Below, in pieces: positions 22,758 through 34,776 of a DNA stretch of 64,000 nucleotides (its first letter is position 1; each line of letters starts with the position of its first letter). This DNA is from Brevibacillus brevis NBRC 100599 (GTDB taxonomy: Bacteria > Bacillota > Bacilli > Brevibacillales > Brevibacillaceae). The stretch is from positions 1,792,001 to 1,856,000 of the forward strand of contig NC_012491.1 of assembly GCF_000010165.1 (NCBI RefSeq), given 5' to 3'. A program made the translations under genes and the position numbers. The notes beneath the pieces were generated by a model, which was given only the letters and a program-made list of their open reading frames with translations, was not told the DNA's origin and searched no databases.

Positions 22758-24197
22758 TTAATCGAGGAACGTCTTGTTTGTGCAAAACAGATCAGCGTGA
22801 AAAGGTTTCATTTCGTCTAGTAAGTGGTTGTAGTTCTTCACCTTTACCACTGTATTGTCCCGTTTAAACATATACAGGTGGGTAAATAATTTCTCCAGCA
22901 GTGTGTAGAGCACGAGTGGATGTCTGCCGAAGTTTTCCGTGATGCTCTCAGGGTTGAATTCAATGATCACATCTGGGTCCCACTGCTTAAGCGTTCGCAA
23001 GGCACTTTCCAAGACGATGACCTCAGAGCCTTCCACGTCAATTTTTATCAGGTCGATGCGCGAGATCATATTCTGCTCTACCCAGTCATCCAGCCTGACA
23101 CATGATATGAATTGGGTGGATTTCTCCACGGCTTCTGGCTCATGTGGGATATAAGACCATCCGCCTCCACGCGGGTCGTCGTTAAAATGAATGTTCCCGT
23201 TGCGATCGGCTATTCCCAGCTGGAGTGGCTCGACATTGGTGATGTGATTCTCGGCAAGATTTCGCAGGAGATAAGGATAATTGACATCGGAGGGTTCAAA
23301 TGCGTACACCTTGCCTTGAGGCGCGAGATAGCTTAGGGCGAGCGAGATCGCACCGATGTTCGCTCCGATGTCTAGGCAAACATGGTCAGGTTGTACGATT
23401 TTTTTCAGAGGATGGATAACGTAGTCTTCATAGTACCCTTTGTAATACTCCATAAAATACAGGACGCTTTGATCAGAGTCGTCCCCATAGACGGTAAAGG
23501 TTTGATTGTCAAACGGCAGGTGAAAGTCAACTTTCTTCATCGAATTTGTTGCTCCTTCAAGTGGATTGTAGATCATGATGATGTCATTTCCTACGACGAA
23601 TAAGAGGTCGGGACGAAGAGAATGAACGAATTCTCGTAGTTCTTGGATAGTGGGATAATCTTTCAACAATGGATTGGGACCAATAAAGCAACGAGCATCA
23701 TCAATCAAAATGACGTGATTAAGAACAGAATGCTGCAAAATGGCAGCCAGCTCATGCAAGATAGGGGTGTCCAGGTCCCCCTTGGCTGCCTCCGTTGAGC
23801 GCGGGATGTAATGACCGTCCAGCCAAAACAGGCAAGGTGATGTAACAGAGTGCATCAGGTTGCTCAATACTTTTCCACTGTCACCGTGGAGGATATGGAT
23901 GTGGCTGTCGCCTGAGAATCTTTCTTTTGCCGCGATAAACAATGCTTCATCCAGCTCGATGGAAACAAGCAAGTCGAAATGGTGTTTCATTGCTTGCAAC
24001 ATGTCGCCTTTAAACGTACCTGTCTCGATCAAGGTGCGGATGCCCATCGTTTTTGCGATATGCTTGATCTTCGACTTTTTCAAATCGTTTGTCGGTGCTT
24101 CCAACAGCCAAAAATCCCAAGTTTCTTGTTCGGTTAACGGAAACGGGATTCGGCGCTCCTTCCTCCACGTATCCCGAATTTGCTGCATGCGTGACAT
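22758..24197 (-). CDS. Tandem methyltransferase: class I domain fused to FkbM domain
   Basis: 479 residues from ATG 24197, 9 bases after AAAGGAGGT; a TTG upstream is inside that site. Domain 1 (~1-225): a class I fold with IRTLIETGTFKGDMLQAM, LLVSIELDEALFIAAKERF and LFWLDGHYIPRSTEAAKGD, similar to sugar or macrolide O-methyltransferases. Domain 2 (~235-479): FkbM type with VCLDIGANIGAISLALSYL, VYAFEPSDVNYPYLLRNL and LIKIDVEGSEVIVLESAL. Two separate SAM sites are therefore predicted. It may methylate two positions of one sugar or two sugars of the glycan. It ends the leftward operon. Fusion rather than read-through is clear: one uninterrupted frame. Confidence 0.85.
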   Translation of the reverse strand: MSRMQQIRDTWRKERRIPFPLTEQETWDFWLLEAPTNDLKKSKIKHIAKTMGIRTLIETGTFKGDMLQAMKHHFDLLVSIELDEALFIAAKERFSGDSHIHILHGDSGKVLSNLMHSVTSPCLFWLDGHYIPRSTEAAKGDLDTPILHELAAILQHSVLNHVILIDDARCFIGPNPLLKDYPTIQELREFVHSLRPDLLFVVGNDIIMIYNPLEGATNSMKKVDFHLPFDNQTFTVYGDDSDQSVLYFMEYYKGYYEDYVIHPLKKIVQPDHVCLDIGANIGAISLALSYLAPQGKVYAFEPSDVNYPYLLRNLAENHITNVEPLQLGIADRNGNIHFNDDPRGGGWSYIPHEPEAVEKSTQFISCVRLDDWVEQNMISRIDLIKIDVEGSEVIVLESALRTLKQWDPDVIIEFNPESITENFGRHPLVLYTLLEKLFTHLYMFKRDNTVVKVKNYNHLLDEMKPFHADLFCTNKTFLD

Positions 24198-24224
24198 ACA
24201 AGGATGACCTCCTTTCAAATGACA

Positions 24225-26290
<2,066 letters not shown>

Positions 26291-26314
26291 TCAACCTGCC
26301 TTTCTCGTCCGCAT

Positions 26315-27550
26315 TCAAATTCGAGGCGAAGGGACTCTGCGATTTACCCAATTTTCGATCTGGGCCTTTCCTTTGGTAAATTCCTGATAAAATTGGTACT
26401 CCTCATAGGAAAGCGGGAGGACTTCTTCCAGGTGGTAGCTGACAGAGCGTTTGACTTCAGGATTGTTGGGGTGGTTCTGAAGAATCTGCTGGCTGCAAAA
26501 AATACTCACTTCACATTGCTGTCCCTCTGAGGTAATGGGAATCACGACTTGAAAACGCCCTTGGGTAACTTGGAATTTGTATACGAATTTTCCATTCCTC
26601 ATGACATGGAAATGAAGAAGAGGGGCGATATCTTGGTTGCTTCCTTTGATAAGCAAAGCGTTCATCGGTCCATGGCTGGCTTCGATGGTCATTCGCAGGT
26701 TTTGGGGAGCCCATGAGTCCGAGTAGCGGTTGGATGCGATGATTTGGGGAGAGGGCCCGAAAGCATGATACGCTTTTAGTTTATTGAGAAACCAAAAGGC
26801 TCCTTGCTTGTAATGATTCTGCGTATAGTGATAGAGCCATTCATTTGAGATGGTGCCATGATGCTTCACGCTTGTTTTCAAAATTTCGGAAAACCCTGGC
26901 TCCAATTCATAGACAAACGTTTTGCATGCGTCATATAAGCGTGAGTTAGCCAAGAATTCCGGTATCGTTCCAATCGGATAATGCAGGGAAATCCGGTTCC
27001 ACAAATCGTAATCCATGCACCAGTCGTGTTCTTCATTTACACCACCAACTGCTTCAAAGGCATGCTTTCGCAGGAAAGCAGCGGGTTGGCAGATGATGTT
27101 GAAATGAAACAATTTTTTTCTGTCAAACTCCACCCAAATGTACGGATATTTTACTTTGTCATCCTCATCAATGTGGAGCCCTTTACCGTATACCACGCCC
27201 CAATCGGGATTTTGCTGCAAGGCTGTCACAGCTTTTCGAATGGCACCGGGGAAATACGTATCATCTGAATTGAGCCAACCGATAATCTCGCCACGTGCCA
27301 TTTGTAATCCTTTATTAATGGCATGGGATTGGCCGCGATCTGGTTCGGAAACGTAGCGGAAGCGGTCTGCCAGGTGGCTGTACTGCTGCAAAATATTCTG
27401 TGTACCGTCAGTGGAGGCGCCATCTACCACAATATGCTCAATATGGGGATAGTCCTGTGTCAGTACACTTTCGATTGTTCGTTTGATAAATTTTGCCTGA
27501 TTGTACGAAGGGGTGATGACACTGACGAGAGGAAGGGATTGCATGGACAT
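26315..27550 (-). CDS. Family 2 glycosyltransferase with C-terminal accessory domain (copy 2)
   Basis: 411 residues; ATG 27550 has CAGGAGGG 8 bases upstream. GT2 domain with VSVITPSYNQAKFIKRTIESV, EHIVVDGASTDGTQ, DRGQSHAINKGLQMARGE and IIGWLNSDDTYFPGA. It is a clear paralogue of the gene at 14558-15745, including the C-terminal region (MNALLIKGSNQ, LPLSYEEYQFYQEF). The pair probably arose by duplication and adds different sugars or acts at different steps. It lies between the rmd-like and fcl genes with short spacers, hence one operon. Confidence 0.88.
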   Translation of the reverse strand: MSMQSLPLVSVITPSYNQAKFIKRTIESVLTQDYPHIEHIVVDGASTDGTQNILQQYSHLADRFRYVSEPDRGQSHAINKGLQMARGEIIGWLNSDDTYFPGAIRKAVTALQQNPDWGVVYGKGLHIDEDDKVKYPYIWVEFDRKKLFHFNIICQPAAFLRKHAFEAVGGVNEEHDWCMDYDLWNRISLHYPIGTIPEFLANSRLYDACKTFVYELEPGFSEILKTSVKHHGTISNEWLYHYTQNHYKQGAFWFLNKLKAYHAFGPSPQIIASNRYSDSWAPQNLRMTIEASHGPMNALLIKGSNQDIAPLLHFHVMRNGKFVYKFQVTQGRFQVVIPITSEGQQCEVSIFCSQQILQNHPNNPEVKRSVSYHLEEVLPLSYEEYQFYQEFTKGKAQIENWVNRRVPSPRI

Positions 27551-27594
27551 AAGAAGTTCCCTCCTGATTTTTTCTACTCATCCACTCGACGTTT

Positions 27595-28566
27595 TCAAGG
27601 GCTGATCTGTTGGCGTAGTACAGAGCGCCAGTAATTCAACAAATCTTCCATTGTTTGCTGGAAGGAGATCTCGGGCTCCCATCCCGTCTTTTCTCGGAAC
27701 AGCGAAGAGTCTCCCAATACAATGTCCACATCAGAGGGGCGCAACCGATTGGTGTCTACATGTATTTCTACCTGCACATCAGTCAAGGCAAGTAGTGTCT
27801 TCAACATGTCCTCGATGGTGTAGCGAGTACCCGCGGAAATATTGTAGACATCGCCTGGTTCACCTCGGGTAATCGCCAACCAATACGCCTTGACAATATC
27901 CCGTACATCCGTGAAGTCTCGAATGGCCTCAAGATTGCCGACATGCACTTTTGGCTCTTGCAGACCAAGCTCAATCTGGGCAATTTGTTTGGCAAAATTG
28001 GAGGTCACATAGCTTTCGCCTCTTCGCGGACCTGTATGATGAAACGTACGTGTACGGATGATGGCCAGACCGTAACTATGGTGGTATTGGTATCCGAGAT
28101 AATCCTGGGCGATTTTACTGACCGCGTATGGATTCAGAGGACGGAGGGGGTTGGTCTCCTTAATGGGGATTTCCTCCGGATAAACCAAACCATACTCCTC
28201 ACTGGAGCATGCGATTTGAATTTTGCAAGCAACAGCATGGTTGCGTACCGCCTCGAACAAATGTAACTGTGGGACAATATTGTTCACCATCGTATCCGCA
28301 GGAGATGACAACGAGGTGGGGACGAAGCTTTGGGCAGCCAGGTGAAAAATGAGATCAGGCTTTATTCTCTGGATGAGTTCATTTACAGATTGGGGATCTT
28401 TTAATTCACAGTTTTCCATATGCACGCGGTCTATCAGGTTCCCCAGCTGCTCCTTTTTGGTAAGGGACCGGAATGTACCGTAAACATCTACATCTCCCCG
28501 CGACAGTAGATACTCAGCCAAGTGACTGCCGGCAAATCCCGTTACTCCGGTAATCAATGCCTTCAT
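27595..28566 (-). CDS. GDP-4-keto-6-deoxy-D-mannose reductase-like SDR (GDP-D-rhamnose synthesis)
   Basis: 323-residue extended SDR: MKALITGVTGFAGSHLAEYL, FHLAAQSFVPTSLSSPADT, active-site IACSSEEYGLV and NPYAVSKIAQDYLG, then FHHTGPRRGESYVTSNFAKQ and RDFTDVRDIVKAYW. It belongs to the Gmd/Rmd group. The true Gmd, with its distinct [11 protein letters not shown] motif, is at 32424; this copy lacks that signature and resembles the Rmd reductases that give GDP-D-rhamnose. A second 4,6-dehydratase is the alternative. GGGGGGA lies 8 bases before the ATG. Confidence 0.75.
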   Translation of the reverse strand: MKALITGVTGFAGSHLAEYLLSRGDVDVYGTFRSLTKKEQLGNLIDRVHMENCELKDPQSVNELIQRIKPDLIFHLAAQSFVPTSLSSPADTMVNNIVPQLHLFEAVRNHAVACKIQIACSSEEYGLVYPEEIPIKETNPLRPLNPYAVSKIAQDYLGYQYHHSYGLAIIRTRTFHHTGPRRGESYVTSNFAKQIAQIELGLQEPKVHVGNLEAIRDFTDVRDIVKAYWLAITRGEPGDVYNISAGTRYTIEDMLKTLLALTDVQVEIHVDTNRLRPSDVDIVLGDSSLFREKTGWEPEISFQQTMEDLLNYWRSVLRQQISP

Positions 28567-28691
28567 GAGTCGAATCCCCCCTGTCCATGATGCTCGTAGC
28601 GAAGGATGAACAGCTTAACATATTATGAATATGGAAAAACGTGAAAAATGGCACGGCGTACAGCTCGTTTCCAGAGGGAATTTTATGGGGA

Positions 28692-29549
28692 TCAGGGCTC
28701 GGCATGCACCCATTTGCAGGTTGCATAGTCGAAAAACATGAAATCATCTGTGTTCGGGATAGCCTGTGAGCCAAAGAAGGGGATATAGGCTTTTGCGTGT
28801 CCTTGAAAATGCAAGGAATGAGCAGGAAGGTAGTCAGTCGTGCCCGTTATTTTGCAAAAAAGAGCACCAGCCTTTTGATAAATCTGCTTCTTCCCATCTT
28901 GACTGTCAGCCTGCGGGCAGGATGGAGCAAAAGGACAGTTGAGATTATGATCGAAAAAGCCGTTGGCGACTATACCATACGTAGCTTTACGGCGAAGCGC
29001 GTAATTGTGAAACAGGATAAACAACACCATGTCGGAAATGGGGACATCTCCGATTTCTTTTGCGAATTGAAGCAGAGTCTCGTAGTGAAGAGGGTCGCGA
29101 AAAAATTTGGTCGCGTAATCGCAAAATTGATTGAGTTTTTCCAGATCGCATACAGTCGTCCAGGTATACTCAAATGTAAAGTCATCGAACTCCTCGTTGT
29201 ATCGCTTGCTGATATCGGTGAATAGCATGACGTCGGAGTCCAGATAACAGCAACGTTCTATCCCTTGATTCCTCATAAAATCGCGCAAAATAAACCAGCG
29301 TTGGAAGCAAAACAGATTGTATTCGTAGGTGTTGGAAGTGGAGTGCTTGTAAACATGAGAGAAAGCTTGGGCGCTTTGGTAGAAATGACTCAACAGGAAG
29401 TGCTCTGTATTTCCTGTAGAAAGATACTTGTTTTCTGGGCTCCCGATAAGAATGACACGAGAAGAAGGGTTGCTGTATTTCGCCTGTTGCATGCATAATC
29501 CTACATGCTCTTCAGCCGTTCTGTGAATAAACACGATGGGCAAACTCAC
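28692..29549 (-). CDS. Putative GT-A glycosyltransferase, paralogue 2
   Basis: 285 residues from GTG 29549 (AGAGGAGAT 8 bases upstream). It parallels the protein at 16925-17770: SLPIVFIHRTAEEH at the start, YEYNLFCFQRWFILRDFM, DxD site CCYLDSDVMLFTDI, and HSLHFQGHAKAYIPFF near the end. Conservation of the DxD and of the C-terminal HFQG motif suggests both are active with different specificity. It heads the leftward operon just as its paralogue heads the rightward one. The 125-base gap to the next gene has no terminator but includes a small palindrome. Confidence 0.75.
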   Translation of the reverse strand: MSLPIVFIHRTAEEHVGLCMQQAKYSNPSSRVILIGSPENKYLSTGNTEHFLLSHFYQSAQAFSHVYKHSTSNTYEYNLFCFQRWFILRDFMRNQGIERCCYLDSDVMLFTDISKRYNEEFDDFTFEYTWTTVCDLEKLNQFCDYATKFFRDPLHYETLLQFAKEIGDVPISDMVLFILFHNYALRRKATYGIVANGFFDHNLNCPFAPSCPQADSQDGKKQIYQKAGALFCKITGTTDYLPAHSLHFQGHAKAYIPFFGSQAIPNTDDFMFFDYATCKWVHAEP

Positions 29550-29749
29550 AATTATACATCTCCTCTGTCTTACAAAATGCCTGCTAGGCTCCTATTGATA
29601 AACTCTATCCTAATATATTGTCCCGAGGAGGGCCTTGAAACCATGCAAATAGCCTGTTTTGCGGCCTGTTCATTGAATGACCAATCGTATCCGCAAAAAG
29701 ATAAATAAGATATGAAAAGAGGGACGTTGTGAATGGAGGCATGGAGAGA

Positions 29750-30457
29750 ATGGATCTGTTAAACCGATATGAAAGGCAAGTGTATTCTCAAAATGGAGAG
29801 GACGGCATCATTGAAGAAATATTTTCGCGAATCGGAACTACGAATCGCTATTGTGTAGAATTCGGGGTTGGCGATGGCTCGGAATGCTTGATAAAAAATC
29901 TCGTCACGCAGCATGGATGGAGCGGATTGGCGATGGAAGGCGACCTGAACAGCTGCAATAAAATGTCTGCGGATTATGCTGCCTATCCCCAGGTCATCAT
30001 CAAGAATGAGTTAATCACGAGAGAAAATATTGCTGGTTTATTCGAAAAAAATGGTGTCCAAAAAGAATTTGATCTGCTCTCTATCGACATTGACGGCAAT
30101 GACTACTGGGTATGGCAAGCTCTTTCTGCTTACACCCCGAGACTTGTCGTTATTGAGTACAATGCGGCTTTTCCGCCTCCACAAAAAATGGTGATCGTGT
30201 ATCAACCGGATTTTAAATGGGGTGGCAATACCTACTATGGTGCCAGCTTGAGTTCCCTGGCCATTTTGGGAACCAGCTTGGGATATGCCTTGGTGGGGAC
30301 AGATTCAAAGGGCGTCAACGCTTTTTTTGTAAGACGCGACTTACTTCTTCAATCCGGTTTCCCTGAATTAACACCAGAACAGGCTTATCATCCTCCTCGT
30401 TACGGATCAGTCGCGGGCGGACATCCTCCTCAGTCCGGTCCCTATTTGGAAATCTAG
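29750..30457 (+). CDS. Putative SAM-dependent methyltransferase, FkbM-related
   Basis: About 235 residues. YSQNGEDGIIEEIF at the N-terminus is followed by the SAM-binding YCVEFGVGDGSECLIKNLV, acidic LAMEGD, and FDLLSIDIDGNDYWVW, a layout of FkbM-like proteins in glycan clusters. The C-terminal part (KWGGNTYYGASLSSLAILG) is conserved-looking but not assigned. The start is ambiguous: ATG 29750 (GGAGG 10 bases upstream) is chosen; GTG 29729 with AAGAGGG 5 bases upstream is possible. It stands alone, divergent from the leftward operon and converging on the phosphomutase with only 6 bases between stops. Confidence 0.72.
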   Translation: MDLLNRYERQVYSQNGEDGIIEEIFSRIGTTNRYCVEFGVGDGSECLIKNLVTQHGWSGLAMEGDLNSCNKMSADYAAYPQVIIKNELITRENIAGLFEKNGVQKEFDLLSIDIDGNDYWVWQALSAYTPRLVVIEYNAAFPPPQKMVIVYQPDFKWGGNTYYGASLSSLAILGTSLGYALVGTDSKGVNAFFVRRDLLLQSGFPELTPEQAYHPPRYGSVAGGHPPQSGPYLEI

Positions 30458-30463
30458 TCCTGA

Positions 30464-32200
30464 CTAGAAATCGAGCAGCTGCAAGACAGCTTGCTTCAAG
30501 GTGAAGAGCTTTTCCTGGCTATCTTGACTACTCGTTCCTTTCACTCCTAAATAAATTTTGATTTTGGGCTCCGTGCCTGAGGGTCTGACACAAAACCACG
30601 CATGATCGTGGAAAAAGTATTTGATTGTATCCGAGGCTGGCAAGGTGAGCGGTGTGGTTGTACCTGTTTGACAATCCGTGCGGATTCCGCTGGCATAATC
30701 TTCGATGGCTAGGATGGGGTGGGAGGCGATTTGGGAAGGTGGCTGATTGCGCAGGGAAGACATCGTTGCCGATATTTTTTGCATGCCTTCTCCACCTTTG
30801 CATGTGAAAGAAATCAGCTCTTCTGCATAATGACCGTAACGGTCGAATAAGTCATTCAGTGTGTCAGCGAGGCTTTTGTGTTGTGATTTGCAATACGCGC
30901 ACATGTCAGCAAGTAGCAAAGCGGTTTGTACGGCATCCTTATCCCGGACAAAATCACCGATTAAGTACCCGTAGCTTTCTTCGTACCCAAACTGGAAGAC
31001 GTACGCTCCACTTTTTTTATAGGCTTCGATTTTTTCGCCAATATATTTGAAGCCTGTCAGGGTGTCTTCTGTCAATACACCGAAGTCTGCCGCGATGGCT
31101 CTACCCATTTCGGACGTGACGATTGTTTTCAAGACAAGGCCGTTTGTGGGGAGCTCCCCCTTTTTTTGTTTGGTTTCCAGCAGGTAATGAAGAAGCATGG
31201 CTCCCAACTGATTTCCTGTCAGGACGCTGTAGTCTCCTGCCTTATTTTTGACGAGCACGCCAAGGCGATCTCCATCAGGGTCCGTCCCCATGATCATGTC
31301 GGCATCCACCTGTTTGGCGCATGAAATCGCTACTCGAAAGGCCTCAGGCTCTTCGGGATTAGGCGAGTCTACCGTCGAAAAGTTAGGATCGGGGATAGCT
31401 TGCTCGAGAACAACACTCACTTGTGTATACCCGAACTGTTTCAATCCACGCGTGATCGAGTCATGGGTCGTGCCGTGCAGAGGAGTAAAGACGATTTTCA
31501 CTTGCTCTCGGATCGCAGGAGATAAGTCTGGATGGACGCGCAATTGCTTTACTTTTTCCAAATACGCATGCAAGAGAGAATCGTCAATGTAGTGGAGCAG
31601 TCCATTCTTGTGCAGCTCTTGCTCATCTGCTGGAGTGATTTCGAGTTCATTTCCGGCATTAGCGATATGGTCCATCAGTCGTTCGGCTGTCGCGAGCGTA
31701 ATTTGTCCCCCGTCTGCGCCATAAATTTTATAGCCGTTATATTCTGGCGGATTATGGCTTGCTGTAATGACAATGCCAGCACACGCACGATAGTAGCGCA
31801 CGGCAAAGGAAAGCAGAGGGGTAGGAGTCAGCTGTTTGAATATACATGTAGTAATCCCGTACTGCCCGAGAACTTTGGCGGTTTCCTTGGCAAACATCTG
31901 TGAGTGTTTCCGTGAATCATAGGCAATGACGACTTTTTTGACGGCCAGATCCGGGTATGTTTCGAGTAAATAAAGAGCCAGCCCTGCGCTTGCTTTGCGA
32001 ATCGTGTAAAGGTTGATGCGGTTTATTCCCGGCTCCATGACCCCGCGCATCCCTCCGGTTCCAAATGCAATCGGGGCAGAGAAGCAATCCGCAAGCTGCT
32101 TTTCATCAGCGTGCATGGCGGTTAACTGCTGACGAAGCTCTGAATCAAGGGATTCACACTCGTTCCAGCGTGTGTAGTGTGTGTACCAGTTTGCATTCAT
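30464..32200 (-). CDS. Phosphomannomutase / phosphoglucomutase
   Basis: 578 residues from ATG 32200 (GGGAG 10 bases upstream). Alpha-D-phosphohexomutase family, PgcA/PGM2 branch: phosphoserine loop GIVITASHNPPEYNGYKIYG, magnesium loop TDPDGDRLG, sugar-binding GYEESYGYLIGDF and phosphate-binding RPSGTEPKIKIY, all intact. It interconverts hexose 6- and 1-phosphates and so can supply mannose-1-P to ManC and glucose-1-P to RfbF, linking central metabolism to both nucleotide-sugar branches here. Single-gene unit divergent from gmd. Confidence 0.92.
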   Translation of the reverse strand: MNANWYTHYTRWNECESLDSELRQQLTAMHADEKQLADCFSAPIAFGTGGMRGVMEPGINRINLYTIRKASAGLALYLLETYPDLAVKKVVIAYDSRKHSQMFAKETAKVLGQYGITTCIFKQLTPTPLLSFAVRYYRACAGIVITASHNPPEYNGYKIYGADGGQITLATAERLMDHIANAGNELEITPADEQELHKNGLLHYIDDSLLHAYLEKVKQLRVHPDLSPAIREQVKIVFTPLHGTTHDSITRGLKQFGYTQVSVVLEQAIPDPNFSTVDSPNPEEPEAFRVAISCAKQVDADMIMGTDPDGDRLGVLVKNKAGDYSVLTGNQLGAMLLHYLLETKQKKGELPTNGLVLKTIVTSEMGRAIAADFGVLTEDTLTGFKYIGEKIEAYKKSGAYVFQFGYEESYGYLIGDFVRDKDAVQTALLLADMCAYCKSQHKSLADTLNDLFDRYGHYAEELISFTCKGGEGMQKISATMSSLRNQPPSQIASHPILAIEDYASGIRTDCQTGTTTPLTLPASDTIKYFFHDHAWFCVRPSGTEPKIKIYLGVKGTSSQDSQEKLFTLKQAVLQLLDF

Positions 32201-32327
32201 ATAGAATTCACTCCCGCGTGTAGAGTACGACATCATTTATTAGGGTATTAAGAAAATAGTGAGGGAGATACTGCTTCACCATTACGATGGGCTTCCATTC
32301 TTGACCCAGTCAACCTCGTTAAACTGA

Positions 32328-32354
32328 ACGTATGAGCATCGTCCGGCATAAGCT
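32328..32354 (+). promoter_or_regulatory. Candidate sigma-K-type promoter of gmd
   Basis: AC at 32328-32329, a 17-base spacer and CATAAGCT at 32347-32354 fit the AC-N16/17-CATA-N3-T pattern. The gmd start lies 70 bases downstream. The consensus is short, so chance is possible. Confidence 0.35.
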
Positions 32355-32417
32355 TAAGAGAAATTTATAGGAACAATCGGATTGCCCATTACGGCACAGC
32401 CTGAAGAGGGGGAGTAG

Positions 32418-33392
<975 letters not shown>

Positions 33393-33408
33393 GAGAAAGG
33401 CTATTCAG

Positions 33409-33453
33409 GACACCCTATTTCCGATTCCGGGAGAAAAAGGGGTGTTTTTCTTT
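33409..33453 (+). terminator. Probable terminator of gmd
   Basis: ACACCC and GGGTGT enclose an imperfect inner stem (CCGATTCCGG) and are followed by a T-rich tract. The stem is interrupted. Confidence 0.5.
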
Positions 33454-33603
33454 TATTTGATCATGAAGGTAGCCTGATTATCGAAAAGGACAACCTATTA
33501 ATGTTTATGGGGTGACTCATTCATCGTGCGGATGGCTATTTTTGTCCCACTACTCATAGGTAAAATAGCAGAAAATTCAATATTAACTGTCATATCCTTG
33601 CGT

Positions 33604-33619
33604 TGGCACGCTAATTGCT
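33604..33619 (+). promoter_or_regulatory. Sigma-54 (-24/-12) promoter of the asparaginase-dpp operon
   Basis: TGGCACG at 33604-33610, four bases, then TTGCT at 33615-33619: an exact match to TGGCACG-N4-TTGC(A/T), with GG and GC at canonical spacing. Transcription should begin about 12 bases after the GC, some 40 bases before the asparaginase ATG. A sigma-54 activator is encoded in the same operon. A GGACAA (33488) / TTGTCC (33542) inverted pair upstream is a possible but unproven activator site. Confidence 0.85.
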
Positions 33620-33671
33620 TACTGTAGAAAAGTACAACCATTCTACTATTCACACTCAAAGGAGACTTGCT

Positions 33672-34697
33672 ATGAACGTCGTTGCCAACGTATACCGGGG
33701 AGAACAGGTAGAGAGCTCACATCTTGGACATATCGCAGTTGTTGATTCGCAGGGGAGATTGCTCTATTCGTACGGGGACCCCCATCGCCTCACATATGCA
33801 CGCTCCAGTATGAAACCGTTGCAGACGATTCCGGTAATCGAGACGGGGACGGCAGATCGGTATGGTTTTGAGCCGGCTGATCTCTCGCTCTGTTGCGCTT
33901 CTCACAGTGGAGAGCCACGCCATCGTACACGGGCGCTCTCGATGCTTGCGCGAGCAGGTCAGCCAGAAGCGGCATTGCAATGCGGGACACATGTGCCACG
34001 TCATGAGGAGAGCTACAAACAGCTGATCCGGGAGGGCAAGCCGCTCACACCCGTATTCTCGAATTGCTCCGGTAAGCATTCCGGCATGATTGCCACTGCG
34101 ACACATATGGGGGAGGACGTGACTACCTATCATTTGCCTACGCATCCGGTGCAACAGCGAATTCTCGAAGTAATCGAGGACATAACAGGCTACCCCAAAG
34201 ACAAAATCAACCTCGGGACAGATGGATGTGGGGTTCCCGTCCATCATTTGCCGCTCGCTCATTACGCGTGGGCCTTCGCCAAGCTGGCGAGACCAGAGGT
34301 GATTGAGAATCCCGAGCGACAAAAAGCTGTTCAGCGAATTACGGATGCCATGACCGCTTATCCCGAAATGGTCGGGGGCGAAAATAGATATTGCACAGAC
34401 CTCATGTCAGCATTTAGCGGTCGCATCGTAGGGAAGGCAGGCGCAGAGACTGTGTATTGCTTGGGGGATAGAGAAACAGGATTGGGCATAGCCATCAAAA
34501 TCGAGGATGGAGGACCACGAGCGATCAACCCGGTCGTCAATGAAGTGCTTCGTCAATTGGGAATCGGCATGGACGGTCCATTGGAAGCGCTCGCGGAATA
34601 TACCAATCCGCCTATTACAAACATGAGTGGGAACGTTGTTGGACGGATCGAGACTTCCTTTCGTCTTGCCAAGACAGATTTTTCATTGCGTGTATAA
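33672..34697 (+). CDS. L-asparaginase, Rhizobium-type (class 3)
   Basis: 341 residues from ATG 33672, with AAAGGAG 7 bases upstream. Sequence blocks match the R. etli-type family (COG4448): ARSSMKPLQTIPVIETG with the Ser-x-x-Lys pair, CCASHSGEPRH, NCSGKHSGMIATA with a second Ser-x-Lys and a conserved Cys, and LGTDGCGVPVHHLPLA with the second Cys of the metal site. Family members hydrolyse asparagine to aspartate and ammonia and are unrelated to E. coli AnsA/AnsB. No signal peptide, so it is cytosolic. As first gene of a sigma-54 operon with peptide uptake and a dipeptidase, it fits nitrogen scavenging. Confidence 0.88.
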   Translation: MNVVANVYRGEQVESSHLGHIAVVDSQGRLLYSYGDPHRLTYARSSMKPLQTIPVIETGTADRYGFEPADLSLCCASHSGEPRHRTRALSMLARAGQPEAALQCGTHVPRHEESYKQLIREGKPLTPVFSNCSGKHSGMIATATHMGEDVTTYHLPTHPVQQRILEVIEDITGYPKDKINLGTDGCGVPVHHLPLAHYAWAFAKLARPEVIENPERQKAVQRITDAMTAYPEMVGGENRYCTDLMSAFSGRIVGKAGAETVYCLGDRETGLGIAIKIEDGGPRAINPVVNEVLRQLGIGMDGPLEALAEYTNPPITNMSGNVVGRIETSFRLAKTDFSLRV

Positions 34698-34776
34698 ATG
34701 GCATTCCCAGCGTGCCGTTTATTCATAAAGCATCAAAGGCTACATGCTGTTTAAAAAGAAAAGGGGGTCACATGCA

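Noticed and set aside
27595-28566. Annotating this gene as gmd
   Set aside because: The true Gmd signature ([20 protein letters not shown]) is at 32424; this copy has GVTGFAGSHLAEY and fits the reductase group better, though not with certainty.
28619-28633. CATATT-cat-AATATG palindrome, including a CATA-N3-T match, upstream of the Rmd-like gene
   Set aside because: The implied -35 does not fit at 16-18 bases, and AT-rich palindromes this short are common; not called as operator or promoter.
34699-34717. TGGCAT...GTGCC as a second sigma-54 promoter before the binding-protein gene
   Set aside because: GG and GC elements are two bases too far apart and the -12 box is poor.
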